A DNA stretch of 64,000 nt, taken from Caecitellus pseudoparvulus (lineage: Eukaryota > Bigyra: Bicosoecida). The notes below the pieces were generated by a model. It did no database searches, was not told where the DNA came from, and saw only the letters and a list, made by a program, of their open reading frames with translations. The translations under genes were made by a program, and so were the position numbers. This document shows, piece after piece, positions 42,047-54,613 of the stretch. Numbering within the stretch: position 1 is the stretch's first letter; each line of letters begins with the position of its first letter. Location of the stretch: the NCBI GenBank assembly GCA_965644315.1, contig CBFFRQ010000018.1, positions 868,001 to 932,000 on the forward strand. Direction: 5' to 3'.

Positions 42047-45000
42047 TCACCGTTTTTGTGCTTTGCCCATGGGTCGGCCGGTGGTGGGGGGCTGCTCATC
42101 CTCCAGCATGTCGCCATCGTCTGCTGAAAACATTAGTATGGCAGATTCATCGCTCAGTGAGCCGTACTCGGCATCAGAAGCGGCGACGGTGTTAATGGCG
42201 CGATGCACGTCGTGAAAGATGTCCAGTCGTACCTGAACGTCCGACGGCACCGTCGCGACGAGGGTGTGGACAGCGAACACTCGCTCCCCCAAGCGCCGGA
42301 TGCGGGGCAGAATGCTAAAGATGAGGGCGAGCACCAACATGACCAGCATGATGCCGATCACAGTTTGAGAGGTCACTAAGGCAAGGGGAGGAATATCCAG
42401 AGCCGCCTTGTGGAAGCTGCGCCCTAATTCGGTGCTGATGGAAACCATGTGCGGCTGCACAAGCGTGCTGAGCAGCTGCAGCCGCCGCAGGTTTTCGGAG
42501 CCTGGGCCGAAGACCAGCGCATTGTACGCCTGGGATGAGCCCATGGCAGCACTCAGCTGAGTACTGTTCACGCCAGCGGAAATGCTGCCTTGCTCCATGG
42601 CCTTGGCAAGCTGACCGGCAGTTGCCGCGAAGCGAAGCACGCCTCCTTGCAGCCCTCGCGCAGCCAGGATACCATCGTCAATGTCACCACAGGCTGTCGA
42701 GTTGACATCGACCTGGGCCAATCTGCAGGCATTTCCCGTGAGAACGGCGACTGCGGAATGGCTTTCCTCAAGCCCGGGCAATGCGTTACCAGTCAGCCGC
42801 CCACCTGAAGAGCCTCGCAGCAGAAGGGCAGAAAACTGCACTGCAGACGACGTCAGCTCCTGCAGGTCATCTTCAATGCCAGGAATCCGGCCAGATCGGT
42901 AGAGAGCTGCTGCTCCCCCCAGCATCCGCAGCAGGGCCGTGGATGTCTCGGAGGCAATGCCAAGGGATGCAAACGTTCGCTCAGCCTTGATGAACAGGTC
43001 TTGCGTCGTCTGAGCCCAGTTCCAGAACAGCAGCACGGTGGCAATGAGCACCAAAACAGTGGGCAGCATGAGCTTGAATAAGGTCCTGTACGGGAATGAA
43101 AACCAGCTCTTTTGCAGCAGCTTGACCTTGCGCGGGCGCATGGGAGTGCTCCCCCCCGACAGCTTCCCAGGTGCAGAGGGTTTGCGGCGCCGATCAAGGG
43201 CAGCAGGGCTAATGGTGACTCGGTGGTGGGCATGGCGAGCCTCCCCTTCTTCAGTTGTAGTGGGCCCTGCTGCGCTGATATCAGAGGTCGCGCCAGCATA
43301 CCGCAGTGCGATGCCTGCGTTGGACGGGTTGGGGAGAGACGTGACCCGTCCTGCCCTGGCTGTTGGAGACATGCCGCTGGACAGCCCAGACCTGCTTCGA
43401 GCAGCCTTGAGGTGTACGAGTGGCGGTATGTGCATGCTTGGGATGCGCGAGATGGAGCCAGGGGGCCCAGGGGTTGTCCAGTCTCCCATCAACTCCACGT
43501 CTGCCGGCTCCTCGTCTTCATCAGAATCCACCATGGCTTCTTCCTCATATGACACAAGTGCCATGTGTGATCGGGCATCAGCTTGCGCCTGCACGGCCAA
43601 GGTGCGGGCTTTCCGGCGAGGAATGGTGGCAATGGCGCCCAGGACAAGTTTGCGGTGGGCTTCCAGGTCGGACACCATCCACAGCGCAGCCAAGCTGACG
43701 AGCAGCACAGCCACTGCCAGGCCACCGAAGGTGATGAAGAGGTCCATGGTTTCTCTCGCACTTGACCAGGACATGGCCTCCCGTTCCAGCTCCGCCGATG
43801 TCTTCGGCAGCGCCTCCTGCAGCAGCACGGCGCTGGCATTCAGGACGTCGGCCACCGCAGGGCTGCGAAGTGTGACGTCTTCGACAGGAAGGGCATTTAT
43901 GACGTGAAGCTGGGAAAGGAGCCACCCCGTGGCTTCAAACGGAGACAGCGTCAAGACACTGCCGTCTCGCTGTGGCAGCTCCACCAGGTAGTCGTCAAAC
44001 CCAACGCCGAGGTGTTCCTTGTAGAACGTGTGTGCCTCTTGCAACGCATCTGCCGCTCTGCCCAGGCCAGCGACCTCGACAGCAAGCAGCTCATCTTGCA
44101 ACTCTGCGCTCTGCACGGAAATCCCGTCGTTGTGCAGGACCAGTCCTTGCACGAGCGCGACTGCAGCGGACGCGTGCCGAACTCGAAGGGCAGAGTTCAT
44201 GAGGGCTTCCAGCATGTGCGTGGCGATGTCCATGGCCTGTTCGCGCAGGACGAGGACAGTCGCCGAGTATGCGCCCCACATGATGAGCTGGAAGAAGAAC
44301 AACCACCGCATGCGCCCGATGCTGGGGTGGGAGCGGCGGGAGGAGATGGCCTCCAGCACGCGCTTGTTAAAGTTTCGACCCGTGGAGGAAGCGCCAGTCT
44401 GATAGGACATGGCCATGCTGCGATCAGCACTGCCGCTTTCATTCCCCGTGTCGTCGCTGTCCATGTGGGAAAGGTCCGGCCGGTGCTCGGTCTCAACCGG
44501 CGGGGTGTGGGCACGGGGCGGGGCGTCTGTGATGACGGTGGGTCGGTCTTTCAGCTTGACAGGCGCCATGTCGGAGCTGGAGCGCTCCAGGTGTCCCTCA
44601 TCAGGTTCTTCTCCATCCGCTTCGCCGTCTTCAGTGTCGCTCAGCAGTGCAGATGCCGTCGAGTCGGTGGCAGAGGTGCTCTGCAGAGCAGCTTCTGGGA
44701 CCACAACGGCCGTGTGACTCGGGCGGTGAGTTCGGGGAGGGTGAGGCTTCTTGGCCTGCAGCACATCATCATGGCTCTTGGGTCGCCGAATCTTGGCAAG
44801 ATGCGGGCGATCGGCTGGCGCTGCCCTGGAGCTGGCGCTTTGCTCACTAGCAACCTTGCCTGGGAGATCACCAGCGCTGGCCCCCGTCACTGGGCACCGA
44901 CTGCCAGGGGAGAGAGCTTTGGAGTCGCCATGCGGATCAGGATGAGGGCCTGCGGGACACTCCCTGCTCGAGTCATCCACAGCAGCCCGGGAGCCCGCGA

Positions 45001-48000
45001 AGGGACACTTTGCGAACTCAAACGTGCTCCCGGTTGGGTTGGCGCCCCCAAGCGCGCTGGGAGACAGCGTTCTGGCAGGCGGGCGTGGCCTGACGATAGA
45101 ATGCCGCGTAGGCCGCAGCTTCGAGGCTGGCCCCTTGCCAGCCTTGGAATGGGACGGCGGCGCCCCAGCAGCTCGGCGCCAGGAAAGCAAGTGCACCTTG
45201 TCTGAAATGAACGGCACTGAGAGCACTTGAATGACGGCCATAACGCCACTAACTGATGCGTTGCATGCCCGGAGGTGGCTGAAGGTGCGGCCGTTCTTCT
45301 TGAACGTGGGAAGCTGGGAGGCCTGCTCGACGGTGAAGTCGGCCCCCGTGGAGGAACTCCGGGCGCCAGCAGCGCCCTCCGACTCTGTCAGTCCCAGCTC
45401 CTCCCGCTGTGCGCGCCAGACGCTGGCATAGGAAGGGTCAATCTCAGGGAAGTAGTGCACAATGGACACCGACGTGTCGCTGTCAGTGAGCTCCGAGTAG
45501 GAGAGGTGCATGAGGCTGTACCCGGCAGAGTCAGCCGCGTACACTGGGTACCCCTGAGACATGCCCCCGAATAGGATGTGGTGCTCTGGGCATCGCAGCG
45601 GCTGCATGAGCATGGTGAACTGTGGCGCGGAGCTGCCTTCCAGGGGTGGGCTCTCCCGCAGTGTGCCTCGGAGGGGCAGCAGGTTCCCCGCCGCGTCAAT
45701 GGCCAGCAAGTGCCGCGTGCTGCCCATCAACTTGCCCCGCCCTGTGCGAGCGTAAATCTCCAGGAACTTGGAGTGGATGTCAGCGATGGGGGAGGGGATG
45801 AGGGAGTTGATGTTGGTGCCCAGCATGGCAGACTTGGGGCGCAGGAACATACGCGCAGCGACACTGTTCACCTCCGTGATTTCGCCAAGCCGTGCAGCGT
45901 CCCCGCTGCACATGACCAGTGCTGCCGTCTCGTCCAGCTTCAAGTGCATGCCGTTGCGCTCAAACATGCGGAAGTGCTTCACTTCACGCTGGGCTTGGTT
46001 CAGCGCGGCAGCTTCCTGCCGCTCAACCTGGGCTTGTAGAGCCTTCCCAGCTGGGAGATCCTGCCGGATGCGCAAGAGGTACACTGCATACGCCCGCATG
46101 ACCTTAGTGGAGTCTGGGTTGAGTTCCTTCAGCGCCCTGAAGGCGCTGTCGATCCCCGTTAGGCAGTCGTGCAGGGACTCCGCGACTGCCTGCACGACCC
46201 ACCTCTCTGGCGCGGAGCCCATGAGCTCGCTCCACAAGCGGATTTGAGCCTTGTACCACTGCCGCTGGAAGCGCATCATGCTGGAGTAATGCTGGTCAAA
46301 GAGCACGCGCTCCCAGGTGGTCAGGTCTCCATCACCCGCCCCCTTGGTGCGCATGCCACGAAGGTGCTGCAGGCGGTTCTCGACCCAGAACGCGACGTCC
46401 AGTGGCGCCGCTCCATTCCGGGAAATGGTGGAGAGCGCCATGATCTCCATGAAGTTATTGTCCAGGGCCCACCGTCTGACGTCTGCCAGCAGCAGCAGCA
46501 GCATGGGGGACAGCTTGGAGTCAGCGTTGCGTGCTTCCAGCTCGGCGTGCACCAGTCGCTCAATTTCTGATGCCAGCACTCCTCGCCCTGACGACAAGTC
46601 ATACTCGAACTGAGAGTTGTTCCCCATTCGCGTGATGGTGGAGGAAGGCCCAGAGCCACTGTGTATCGCGCCGCCACCCCCTGCGAGCATCTCGTGAGCC
46701 TTTTGAGCGGCTGCCACAGTCGTGTGCAAACCTCGCATGGAGGGCGAGGGTGGCAGCGCCGCTGGAGTCGTTGGCCCGGCTTTGGGGCTATCTGGATACG
46801 GAGACGGTGTGGTTGCCCCATCAGCGTCTGGTTGTGGTGCAAACTTCACCCCAGCGCGCCAGCCCACAACGTCACCGGCAAGCCCCGTGCTGCCGGCCGA
46901 GGCGCTATCAGCTCCTTCGCCCTCACCGCCAGACTGGGCGCCAGACGCAGCGCGCTGCTGGCGATGCTCCTGGGTGTTCATGAGGGCCAGCACAGAGACA
47001 AGGCTGCTGCTGGAAGCCCCATCCCGGTGCACTGACGCAGAGAGCAGGGCACCCCCAACTGCCCAGACTGCCTCCCTGCTCTGTGTACCTCCGTGTCGCA
47101 GGAGGAATGCGAGGTGGAGGCGGGCTCGCACCCACAAGGACAGCTGAGCATCGGAAGTGATGTCCATCGTTCGGGCCTGCAACACCCTGTTCCTGTGTGC
47201 TGTGACAACAAGCGGCGTTGCCAGTGCACAGATGACTGAGCCTGACAAGAACAACAAGTCAACGCCGCCGGACGGCTTGAAGAGCAGCTGCAGGATGAAG
47301 CACAGCGTGCACCAGGCGAAGGCAGCACCAAAAGCAGCTTGGATGGTGTTCATGGTAGGGGCACTGTGGGGCTGCCGGATGATGAACTCCCGCAGCCAGA
47401 GAATGCTGACGAAGACGAGAACTGTTGCGGCAAGCCAGCCAGGTATGTCCTCTGCCCCGACGATGCCGTACAGGAGAATGAGGAAGACACGGGCTGCAAG
47501 GAGCGTGACAGTGGCTCGGCCATCCACTGCTGCATGCCAGTCATCAGTGCCTGGGCGCCTGTCCACGAAGAGGCCGACAAAGAGCCCCGCCAGCAGAGAG
47601 AAACTCGCTGCGACGACGCCGGAGAATACTGCCAACACGAGGTGCCCTGCATCCCAGCAGCCTCCCTGCAAGACCAGGGACACGCCTTCAGCGACGATAC
47701 CCTTACAACCCACAAATTCCACCAGAGATCCTGGGCGCAGGGAAGTGGCGCGGCGTGAGACAACGCTGGCGGCGGCGTGTGCCCGAAGCTCTGATCTGCG
47801 CTGCACGGCAAGCACGCACCGACGATCGGCATGAACAAGAATGTGGCGCTGATGAATGCGACGGTCCGCCAAATCTGCAGGGTCGCAGCTTCAGGCGGGC
47901 GTTGTTGGCTGTGGAGGCAGGGGAGCAGGCAAGTGCAATGCGCTGGCGCGTCTGCAGCTGACGCCGACGTGCGCAGGCAGCACCCACGTCGAAGCCCAGC

Positions 48001-48359
48001 CGACGGAGAGGCCCAGGGCGACGAAGCCCACTCCCCAAGTGAATGCCAGGCAAAAGAAGATGAACTGCAGCGCAGGGGTCAGCTCAACTGGCAAGGCGTT
48101 CAGCACACGGGTAAACTGCAAGATGCCCCTGGCGGCTTCAGCTGCGCGAAGCCGGCGCGAGGAGCAGGGTGGTGTCAAACACAGTCTCCGCAGGTGACAG
48201 GATTTGATGCACAGCGGCGCGCGGGCTGCACGCACAGTCAGTGGAGGTGGCAGCAACCAGGGAATGCAGTGGAAACACTAGCATTTGCAGGGAGGTCACG
48301 CAGCGCCCGAAGAGGTACCAGTACGGGTTGATGTTGGTGGAGCGGGCCGCCATCCGCAT
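42047..48359 (-). CDS. TmcB-like multipass PAS-domain membrane protein
   Basis: Four-exon model: 48236-48359, 47988-48141, 47820-47908 and 42047-47646; all phases close, about 1988 residues. The first exons encode the typical TmcB (tiny macrocysts B) N-terminus: NINPYWYLFGRCVTSLQML, then ALPVELTPALQFIFFCLAF and LQIWRTVAFISATFLFMPIV. More helices follow, for example HLVLAVFSGVVAASFSLL and ATVLVFVSILWLREF. A helical (TPR-like) region and a PAS-like sensor (NSVAARMFLRPKSAMLGTNI, near nt 45800) follow. Then come a long disordered segment and C-terminal helices in pairs (LFFFQLIMWGAYSATVLVL; FGGLAVAVLLVSLAALWMV; LFKLMLPTVLVLIATVLLF; VIGIMLVMLVLALIFSI). TmcB-type proteins are large protist membrane proteins of poorly known, probably sensory function. 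The start is the first ATG in a plausible frame; an upstream exon may exist. The kinase-M23 gene starts 88 bases downstream on the same strand. Confidence 0.8.
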
Positions 48360-49220
48360 AGCTCTGAGGGCGTTGCCGAGCGGAGAGAGAGAAGAGTGTC
48401 GGCGCAGGCAGGGCACGGCAACGCAGGGCGCAGGGGAGGCGTTCCCTCGTGCAACTACGTACTCGGTGAGCACTGAACCGCATGTTTGAATCCACCCACC
48501 GCCGGCGTTCTTCCCTTCGTCTCGCGTCTGGCAAGGAAGCGGGAGGGGGAGGTTGCCTAGCGGAATATGAGGGCCTCGCTCCACCCAGGGCGCTGGCGTC
48601 GCAATTTGAAGCTGCAAAAGGGCTTCACAGGCCCTTCTAACCACGCACTGGGACCATGGTCATGTCTGTCTATGTGATCAGGCCAGTTGCCTTTGCGTTG
48701 AGACACTATCGGCCGCCTCCAGCGCCTGTCCACCGAGCACTTCAGTTTGCAGGCACTTTGAGACGATCAGTGAGGCATCAACGAGGGGATGCTCTCCAGA
48801 ACACAGTGTGCTCGCTGATGGAGGCCTGCCTGAGGATAAGAACTCATGATCGCAGCTAGACATGCGCAATTTGTGTGGGTTGGAGTGCTGTGGGCGTACC
48901 GTGCGCAGGTTTGGAGCGTCAGCAAAGGGGTGAAGCGGGAGGGGGGGGCTGCTGGCAAGGCACTGTACTGTGCAGCGCTAGCTAGCAGCGGCAAGGAGAG
49001 AGGCTCGGCCAGGCACGTTAGGCTGGAGCGCCTCGCTGCACTGTGTGCATGGCGGAAAGGCTTTCAAGTACCGTGCATTGGTACAAGACAGCCCCTGGCC
49101 ACCCGACGTTTGGTGGCCTCCGCAACACTTCGAAGCTTCAGCGGCTGGCGCCAGAGCAACCGTGGTGCGGGGGCGGCGAGAGAGATGATGTTGGCGTGAA
49201 TGACGGAGGGGGAAGGCGCG
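48360..49220. other. Intergenic stretch without a supported gene
   Basis: These 861 bases lie upstream of the TmcB-like gene and downstream of the WW-PH gene, both leftward. The short open frames on both strands have no domain, biased composition or consistent splice partner. The part next to 48359 probably holds the TmcB promoter and 5' UTR, and could hide a further 5' exon; the leftward frame continues open to 48644. Confidence 0.4.
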
Positions 49221-50339
49221 CTACCCTTTCCCCCGCACTGCTGCCAGCATCTCCGCTGCACCTTCCTCAGCCACTCGTGTGACTTTTCTGTCAACGATGA
49301 CTGCACCGGCTGCCAGCCACGCCACGAGCCAAGTCCACATGTCTGGGGCAGAGTCCGCAGCCAAGTGGTACACGCGCTCTCCCTCAGGTGGCAGGAGAGC
49401 TACACAGTGGGGTTTGGACGCGTTTTCAAGGTCAGACTTGGAGGGAGGCTTGGGCTGCTTGTCGGGCGGCAGCCAAGGCAGCATGCTGGCAGGCGGCGGG
49501 CTCGCCGACAGCAGCCTGATTTTTGCGCCGTACACAGCGAAGGCATTCTGAGGCTTCCCGGGGAAGCCCGTCGACTCATTTTTGTAGTAGCGCACGACTC
49601 GCGCCCGCCCCTGCAGCGAGAAGAACCGCTTCTTCCACTGCGTGTTGCTGACTCCCTTCTTCAACAAGTAGCCAGAGTGGGCAGGGGGGTCTGGCGGCTC
49701 AGAGGCTGGCGGGAAAGCAGCGGGGTCCACACCTGCCACTAAAAAGCGAGGGGGCAACATGCCTCGCGAGGCAACGACGGAGGGGTACACCTTGGGAGCT
49801 CGGCGGAAGGCTGGCGGGGGAGGCAGCGTGTCTGGGTGTGGGAAAAAGTGCCCTCCAACCTCCACGTCACCCCCGGCATGTGCCATGGGGCCTGGCCCAC
49901 CCTCTGCTCCCAGTGTCGCTGCAGCGCTGGCCCGAGGGCTGCCAGGGCGCGAGGGTGGCGCAGAGGTGGGGGGTGTCGGCGTGGCAGAGCCACCGCCTGC
50001 GAGGGGCGTGCTGGCTCCAGAGGCAACGGCAGGAGAGCGTGCCCGGCCGCTGGCAGGGGAGGGGGAAGCAGATGCGTATTCAGCTGGGCGTTCCCACGTG
50101 CTTTCCTCCGTTTCAATGTTGAAATAGTAGAATTGGTCCTGCTCGGGGTCAAACACCTTGAGCCAACCTGCACTTGTGTGGGCTGGCTGCACTTCGCCTT
50201 CTGGCCCTGGCTGCCCGAAACCTGGCCGCTCCCACGTGGACTCGCCCGTTTCGGAGTTCCAGAAGAACCACTCCTTGTACCCTTCGTCCCACACGGGCGT
50301 CCATGGCTCTGGAGTCAGGGGAGGCTGTGAGCGGTCCAT
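49221..50339 (-). CDS. WW-WW-PH domain adaptor protein
   Basis: A single exon, 372 residues from the ATG at 50339; in-frame sequence upstream is not conserved. Two WW domains lie at the N-terminus: WTPVWDEGYKEWFFWNSETGESTWERP (given by its ends, residues about 13-39) and GWLKVFDPEQDQFYYFN...STWERP (residues about 57-84). WW domains bind proline-rich or phospho-Ser/Thr-Pro motifs. A Pro/Ser/Ala-rich linker follows, then a PH domain from residue about 218: HSGYLLKKGVSNTQWKKRFF, with the closing helix DMWTWLVAWLAAG holding the invariant Trp. The order suggests an adaptor that brings proline-motif partners to phosphoinositide membranes; this is inference. HslU ends 102 bases upstream on the same strand. 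Confidence 0.88.
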   Translation of the reverse strand: MDRSQPPLTPEPWTPVWDEGYKEWFFWNSETGESTWERPGFGQPGPEGEVQPAHTSAGWLKVFDPEQDQFYYFNIETEESTWERPAEYASASPSPASGRARSPAVASGASTPLAGGGSATPTPPTSAPPSRPGSPRASAAATLGAEGGPGPMAHAGGDVEVGGHFFPHPDTLPPPPAFRRAPKVYPSVVASRGMLPPRFLVAGVDPAAFPPASEPPDPPAHSGYLLKKGVSNTQWKKRFFSLQGRARVVRYYKNESTGFPGKPQNAFAVYGAKIRLLSASPPPASMLPWLPPDKQPKPPSKSDLENASKPHCVALLPPEGERVYHLAADSAPDMWTWLVAWLAAGAVIVDRKVTRVAEEGAAEMLAAVRGKG

Positions 50340-50440
50340 GCTGTGCGGAAATTGGCCCCTGCCCTCCAGGTCAGGGTGGGCAGTGTGTCCTACTTTGACG
50401 CTGTGCGCGCTTGGTTGGAGGCACATGCATTTGGCGGGCG

Positions 50441-52074
50441 TCAGAGAATGAACTTCTTGAGGTCTGTGCGCTTGGACAGCCCCTCAAGCTTGGACTTGAC
50501 CCGCTCCGCGTCCACGACAACTTCTGTGCCCTCCTCAGCATCCGCTGCGTCGAAGCTGATGTCGTCCATGACACGCTCCAGCACGGTGTGCAGCCGCCGC
50601 GCGCCAATGTTCTCCACCATCTTGTTGATCTCTGCCGACTGCCGCGCCAGCTCCCACACGGCATCGTCCGTGAACGTCAGCTGAATGCCCTCGGCTGCCA
50701 TGAGCGCTTGCTGCTGTGCCAGGAGGTTGTGCTTGGGCACGGTGAGGATGCGGTGCATGTCTTCTGCAGACAGCCCTGCCAGCTCCACACGGATGGGCAG
50801 GCGGCCTTGCAGCTCGGCCATCATGTCACTGGGCTTGGAGTCCGAGAAGGCCCCCGACGCGACGAAGAGAACGTAGTCTGTGCGAACGGGGCCGAACTTC
50901 TTGACATCCACAGTGGTGCCCTCGATGAGCGGGAGCAGGTCCCGCTGCACGCCCTCAGCGGAGGCGTCCCCGCCCTTGTACACCCGGGCAGAGCTGGAGA
51001 CGATCTTGTCCACTTCGTCGATGAACACGATGCCGTGCTGCTCGGCCAGCTCCACTGCCTCCTTGCGCCAGTTGACGGCCTTGAGGCGGCGGTCCAGCTC
51101 CGCCTCGAACAGCTGTGGGCGTGCGTGCTTCACCTGCAGCTTCTTGCGCTGGTTGCGCCCGCCGCTGGCGTGCTTCTGCATGTGCATGAGGATCTCGGTG
51201 GGGTCCACCGTCACGGAGGAGCCGCCCCCCACGACGTTGAACTCAAGGCTGTCGTCGCTGGCTCGGCGGGGCACCTCCACCTCCACCTCCAGGTCCTCAA
51301 GCTGGCCCTCACGCAGGAGGTCTTGGAACTGCTTCCACGTCACCTCCTCCGGGTTGGTGCCAGTCAGCGCCTTCAGCAGCGTGTCCTCCACTGCCGCGTC
51401 AATCTCAGGCCGCAGCTCCTCCTCCTTCAGCTGGCGGTGCACCTTGGCAGCCGCCGCGACGAGGTCCTTGACGATGCTGTCCACGTCGCGGCCATGGTAC
51501 CCCACCTCTGTGAACTTGGTAGCCTCCACCTTCACGAACGGCGCGTTGGCGAAGCGGGCCAAGCGGCGGGCGATCTCCGTCTTGCCCACGCCTGTCGGAC
51601 CCACCATGAGGATGTTCTTGGGGATGATGTCCTCCTGCATCTCTGCAGGCACACGCTGCCGACGCCAGCGGTTGCGCAGGGCCACAGCGATGGCACGCTT
51701 GGCGTCTGCCTGCCCGACGATGTGCTCATCCAGCGCCTTCACAATCTGCCACGCGTGCGGGAGAGCGCCAGGGTGCGAGGGGGAGCTGCGCGCAGAGGGC
51801 TGAGCCCACTAGGACGACGCCACACACATACCTGAGCAGGGGTTAAGTTGGAAGCAGCGGAGGAGGGCTTTGGGACTTGGCTGGCTGGCGCAGCGTCTTC
51901 GGCGGCGTCGCCCACGTCAGCTGGCGCAGTGGAAAGGCCGCGATTCTGGGCAGGCACTGCGAGCACTGCTCCGCAGCCCAAGGGCGTGGCCAACGGCCTG
52001 AATGCTGTGCTTGCTACGTCACTAGCGACGCATCGCGCTGCCACTGCAGCAGCTCGTCGGGTGGCGGTGAACAT
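50441..52074 (-). CDS. hslU: Mitochondrial HslU (ClpY) AAA+ ATPase
   Basis: Two exons, 51832-52074 (81 codons) and 50441-51745, joined across an 86-base GTATGT...GGCAG intron in phase 0; 515 residues. HslU unfolds substrates for the HslV peptidase (ClpYQ protease). Exon 1 is a mitochondrial presequence rich in Arg and Ala (MFTATRRAAAVAARC) and ends with TPAQ, which continues into IVKALDEHIVGQADAKRAIA, the conserved HslU start. Walker A is GPTGVGKT, followed by the pore-loop region EVGYHGRDVDS (GYVG replaced by GYHG). The I-domain lies between, with Walker B VFIDEVDKI. The sensor/C-domain and terminal KKFIL tail are intact; the C-terminal tail inserts into HslV. HslVU persists in the mitochondria of many protists and is absent from animals and fungi. 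No hslV is in this window. Confidence 0.95.
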
Positions 52075-52264
52075 GGTGGAAATACGGTTTGCCTGCGTTT
52101 CACTTTGGCGTTTCACGAAGTGTGTGCATGTGCTCTGGACAAATGGCCGTGCAGACCGTGCAGCGAGGCTGGGAGGTGGCACAAGAAGAGACCCCTCGTG
52201 TTCTCACACTGATTTTGAATTTGTGAAGACTAGCCACCCTGCAGGAGGCTGTTGTTGGGGCCCG

Positions 52265-54613
52265 TCATGTCTGGGGCGGCACGCGGGGTGCACTGCCTGC
52301 AATGGAACTGCTTCCAGCGGCAGTGGGCGTGATGCCAGACATGAACACGCCATGGCCCTGCTTCATCCACGCCGCGACGGGGGAGGGCAGCTTCTGGCTG
52401 GAGCCCTGGTTGGCAGGGCTGAGGACCAATTCGTTGCCAGCGTCACTCTGCCGACTCGGTGCGTCGGCGTGCGTGCCCCCACTCACTCTGGACGTGAGGG
52501 TGGCCAGCGGCGGTAGCTTCCACGTGGGGGTCAGGCTTCCGACGCCAGTGTCAGAGGAGGTCAGGGTGACTGGCGGCAGCGTACTTCTGGGCGTGACCTT
52601 GAAGCCCGCGTCACCGAGGGGAGCGTGCGACCGGGCAGGTTGGGGCGGCACTGACGAGGCGAAGCCCTGCGCGGACCCCACCCCCGCGCCCACGGCGTAC
52701 CCACTGCTTCGACCATCTGCCGCCAGGCGGTCTGTGTCAATGGGGCGGGAGGGCAGGGGCGTGTCCCCCAGGTCAGTCATGAAGCCGTCGCCCCCGCCCA
52801 CGTCCAGGGACAGAGTTGCCTTGGCGGGCACCACCGGGCCAGGGGCAGCAGGCGATCGCCCCCCCCCTGCGGTGGGCGACGTGTGCAGGCGTGCGCCAGT
52901 GACAGCAGGTGCGCCCTGGCCGTCCACCGGCGCACCAGCCATGCTCCCAAACACGGCTGCACTGTGCTGGCCAAGGTGTGGCGTGTAGCCGGACGTGGGG
53001 TTCAGAGAGGCACCTGCTGCGCCTGGGGCAAGGGAGGCAGCCACGGGCCCGGGGTATGCAGCGCTGGCGCCATACCCGCTCTGCCCTCCTGCAGACACTG
53101 GCGCCACGATGCCGGAGGGGCCGCCTTGCCACCCAGGCACCTGGCCGGGGAAGGGTGTGAGCTGCGAACCCAGGGAGTGGAATGAGAAGGCGCCAGCTGA
53201 GCGCGTGGAGAGGCCCCCCTGCGCCTCCAGCCCCCGAACAGACGCCATGAGGTGCCCGATGTTGGGCGTGCCGCCGAAGGTGGGTGACAACTGGCGGCTC
53301 TCCCCCTCGAAGCCAGCGCTGCCTGACCGGGCACTGGGCGGGCCAGTGGATGGCGCCGTCCCTCCCGTCACCACCTGTAGAGGCTGGCGCCACGCTTGGT
53401 GGGCCTGGTCCGATGCGGCCGCGGCCGCGGCAGCAGCGGCAGCAGCGGCCGCCACGGCTTGCTGGTGTTGGGCATGGTGGTGTGCGATTTGGGATTGCTG
53501 GAACACCGTTGGGTGGAACCGAGCCATCTGCGCGCTGGTGCCATGGAAGTGCGGCTGTGAGTGGGGGGCGTAGCTGGCCACGGGGCCGTGGACTGCGGAG
53601 TCACCGGGCGGTCCGCTGGGTCTGGGGCGTTTCTGTAGTGCTTGTGTGGGCCCACTAACCACCCCAGCGCGCTTGACTCCTCGTGGCGCAGACCTTCCCT
53701 CACCGCCGCCCGACCGTGCGCCTGACGCTGTGGCAGGTGCCACGCTGCCACTCTGAGCCCGTTCGCGCTCTTGGCGACCTGCGGATGGGAGCGAAGGCCA
53801 TGTGGTGACGCATGTGGGGGAAGGTGAGGGCAAGGCAAGTGGCTGGGGCGTACCTCTGACAAGGTCCGTGCGGGAGGGGATGGGCAGGTCCCGTGCCTTG
53901 CGCAGGGGAGTCCACACGCGCTTGCGAGCATTGGTGAACCAGTGGTTCAACTGCGACTGCGTGATATCTGCCAGGCGACAGAGCTCACTCTTCTCCCACT
54001 CTGTTGGGTACGCTGTGAGCGGCTTGAGGGGCGGCGGGTGCGGTGGCGAGCACAGTTCGCCCGGTTTGCGGCGCGCGCCCACGCACGGAAATCGAAGTGC
54101 TCCTCAGACAGCATCCACTTCATGAGGATCTTCACGGCAAACTCCTTCAGCTGCTTGGGGTGACGCCGCTTGATGACTCTGAGGCGAGGCACACGTGCAG
54201 GGTGGCAAGCCAGGTCGCTTGCGTTCGGGTGCACGCTGCGGACTCACCTGTTGCGCTTGTGGGTCAAGGAGACGATCTCATCGTACGTAATGCCCATGCT
54301 GTGAGAGGCAGGGGAAGAGGCAGCGTTGCAGCGACCAAGGCCAGCTTGTCTAGGCAGGGGGGCCCGCGTGAGCCAACTGCCGTGGCGTTGTCGCAGCGAC
54401 ACACCTGTTGGCATAGTCGTCGGCATGCAGCACTGCGGTTGTGGAGTTCTTGAACCGCTTGATTTTGCTGATGTCAATGAGCCCAGCCAGGAGCCGGTCA
54501 GCCTGGTCATAGTACTCCTCTTGGCCCTGCACCTCTGTCAAGTCCCCGCCGCCTTGCGGCGCCTGCGAGCTCGCCCCACGCTGCCCTGATGGGGCGGCCT
54601 GCATGCTTGCCAT
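52265..54613 (-). CDS. TALE-class homeobox transcription factor
   Basis: Five-exon model: 54405-54613, 54248-54298, 54087-54178, 53854-54012 and 52265-53778; all phases close, 674 residues. The homeodomain is spread over the exons: VIKRRHPKQLKEFAVKILMKW, then the three-residue-extended loop EEHFDFPYPTEWEKSEL, then helix 3 DITQSQLNHWFTNARKRVW. The PYP in the loop and the WFxNxR recognition helix define the TALE class (PBX/MEIS/KNOX). The intron inside the PYP codon is conserved in position in my model. The region N-terminal to it is short and helical, with no clear MEINOX or PBC domain. The C-terminal 500 residues are disordered Gly/Pro/Ser/Ala-rich, with a 15-17-residue alanine run (nt 53410-53460), usual for transactivation regions. 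A separate upstream exon near 54950-55167 is possible. Confidence 0.9.
53408..53462 (-). repeat. Poly-alanine GCN repeat in the TALE gene
   Basis: Imperfect GCN/NGC triplets encode an alanine run of 15 or more residues in the C-terminal region of the homeobox protein. Mixed codons (gcg, gca, gct, gcc) argue against recent pure-triplet slippage. Alanine runs are common in homeodomain proteins. Confidence 0.85.

Noticed and set aside
43904-45205. 433-residue open frame on the plus strand
   Set aside because: Antisense of the TmcB-like gene with no recognisable domain.
50411-51835. 474-residue open frame on the plus strand
   Set aside because: Antisense of HslU; its length comes from GC-rich third positions and it has no motif.
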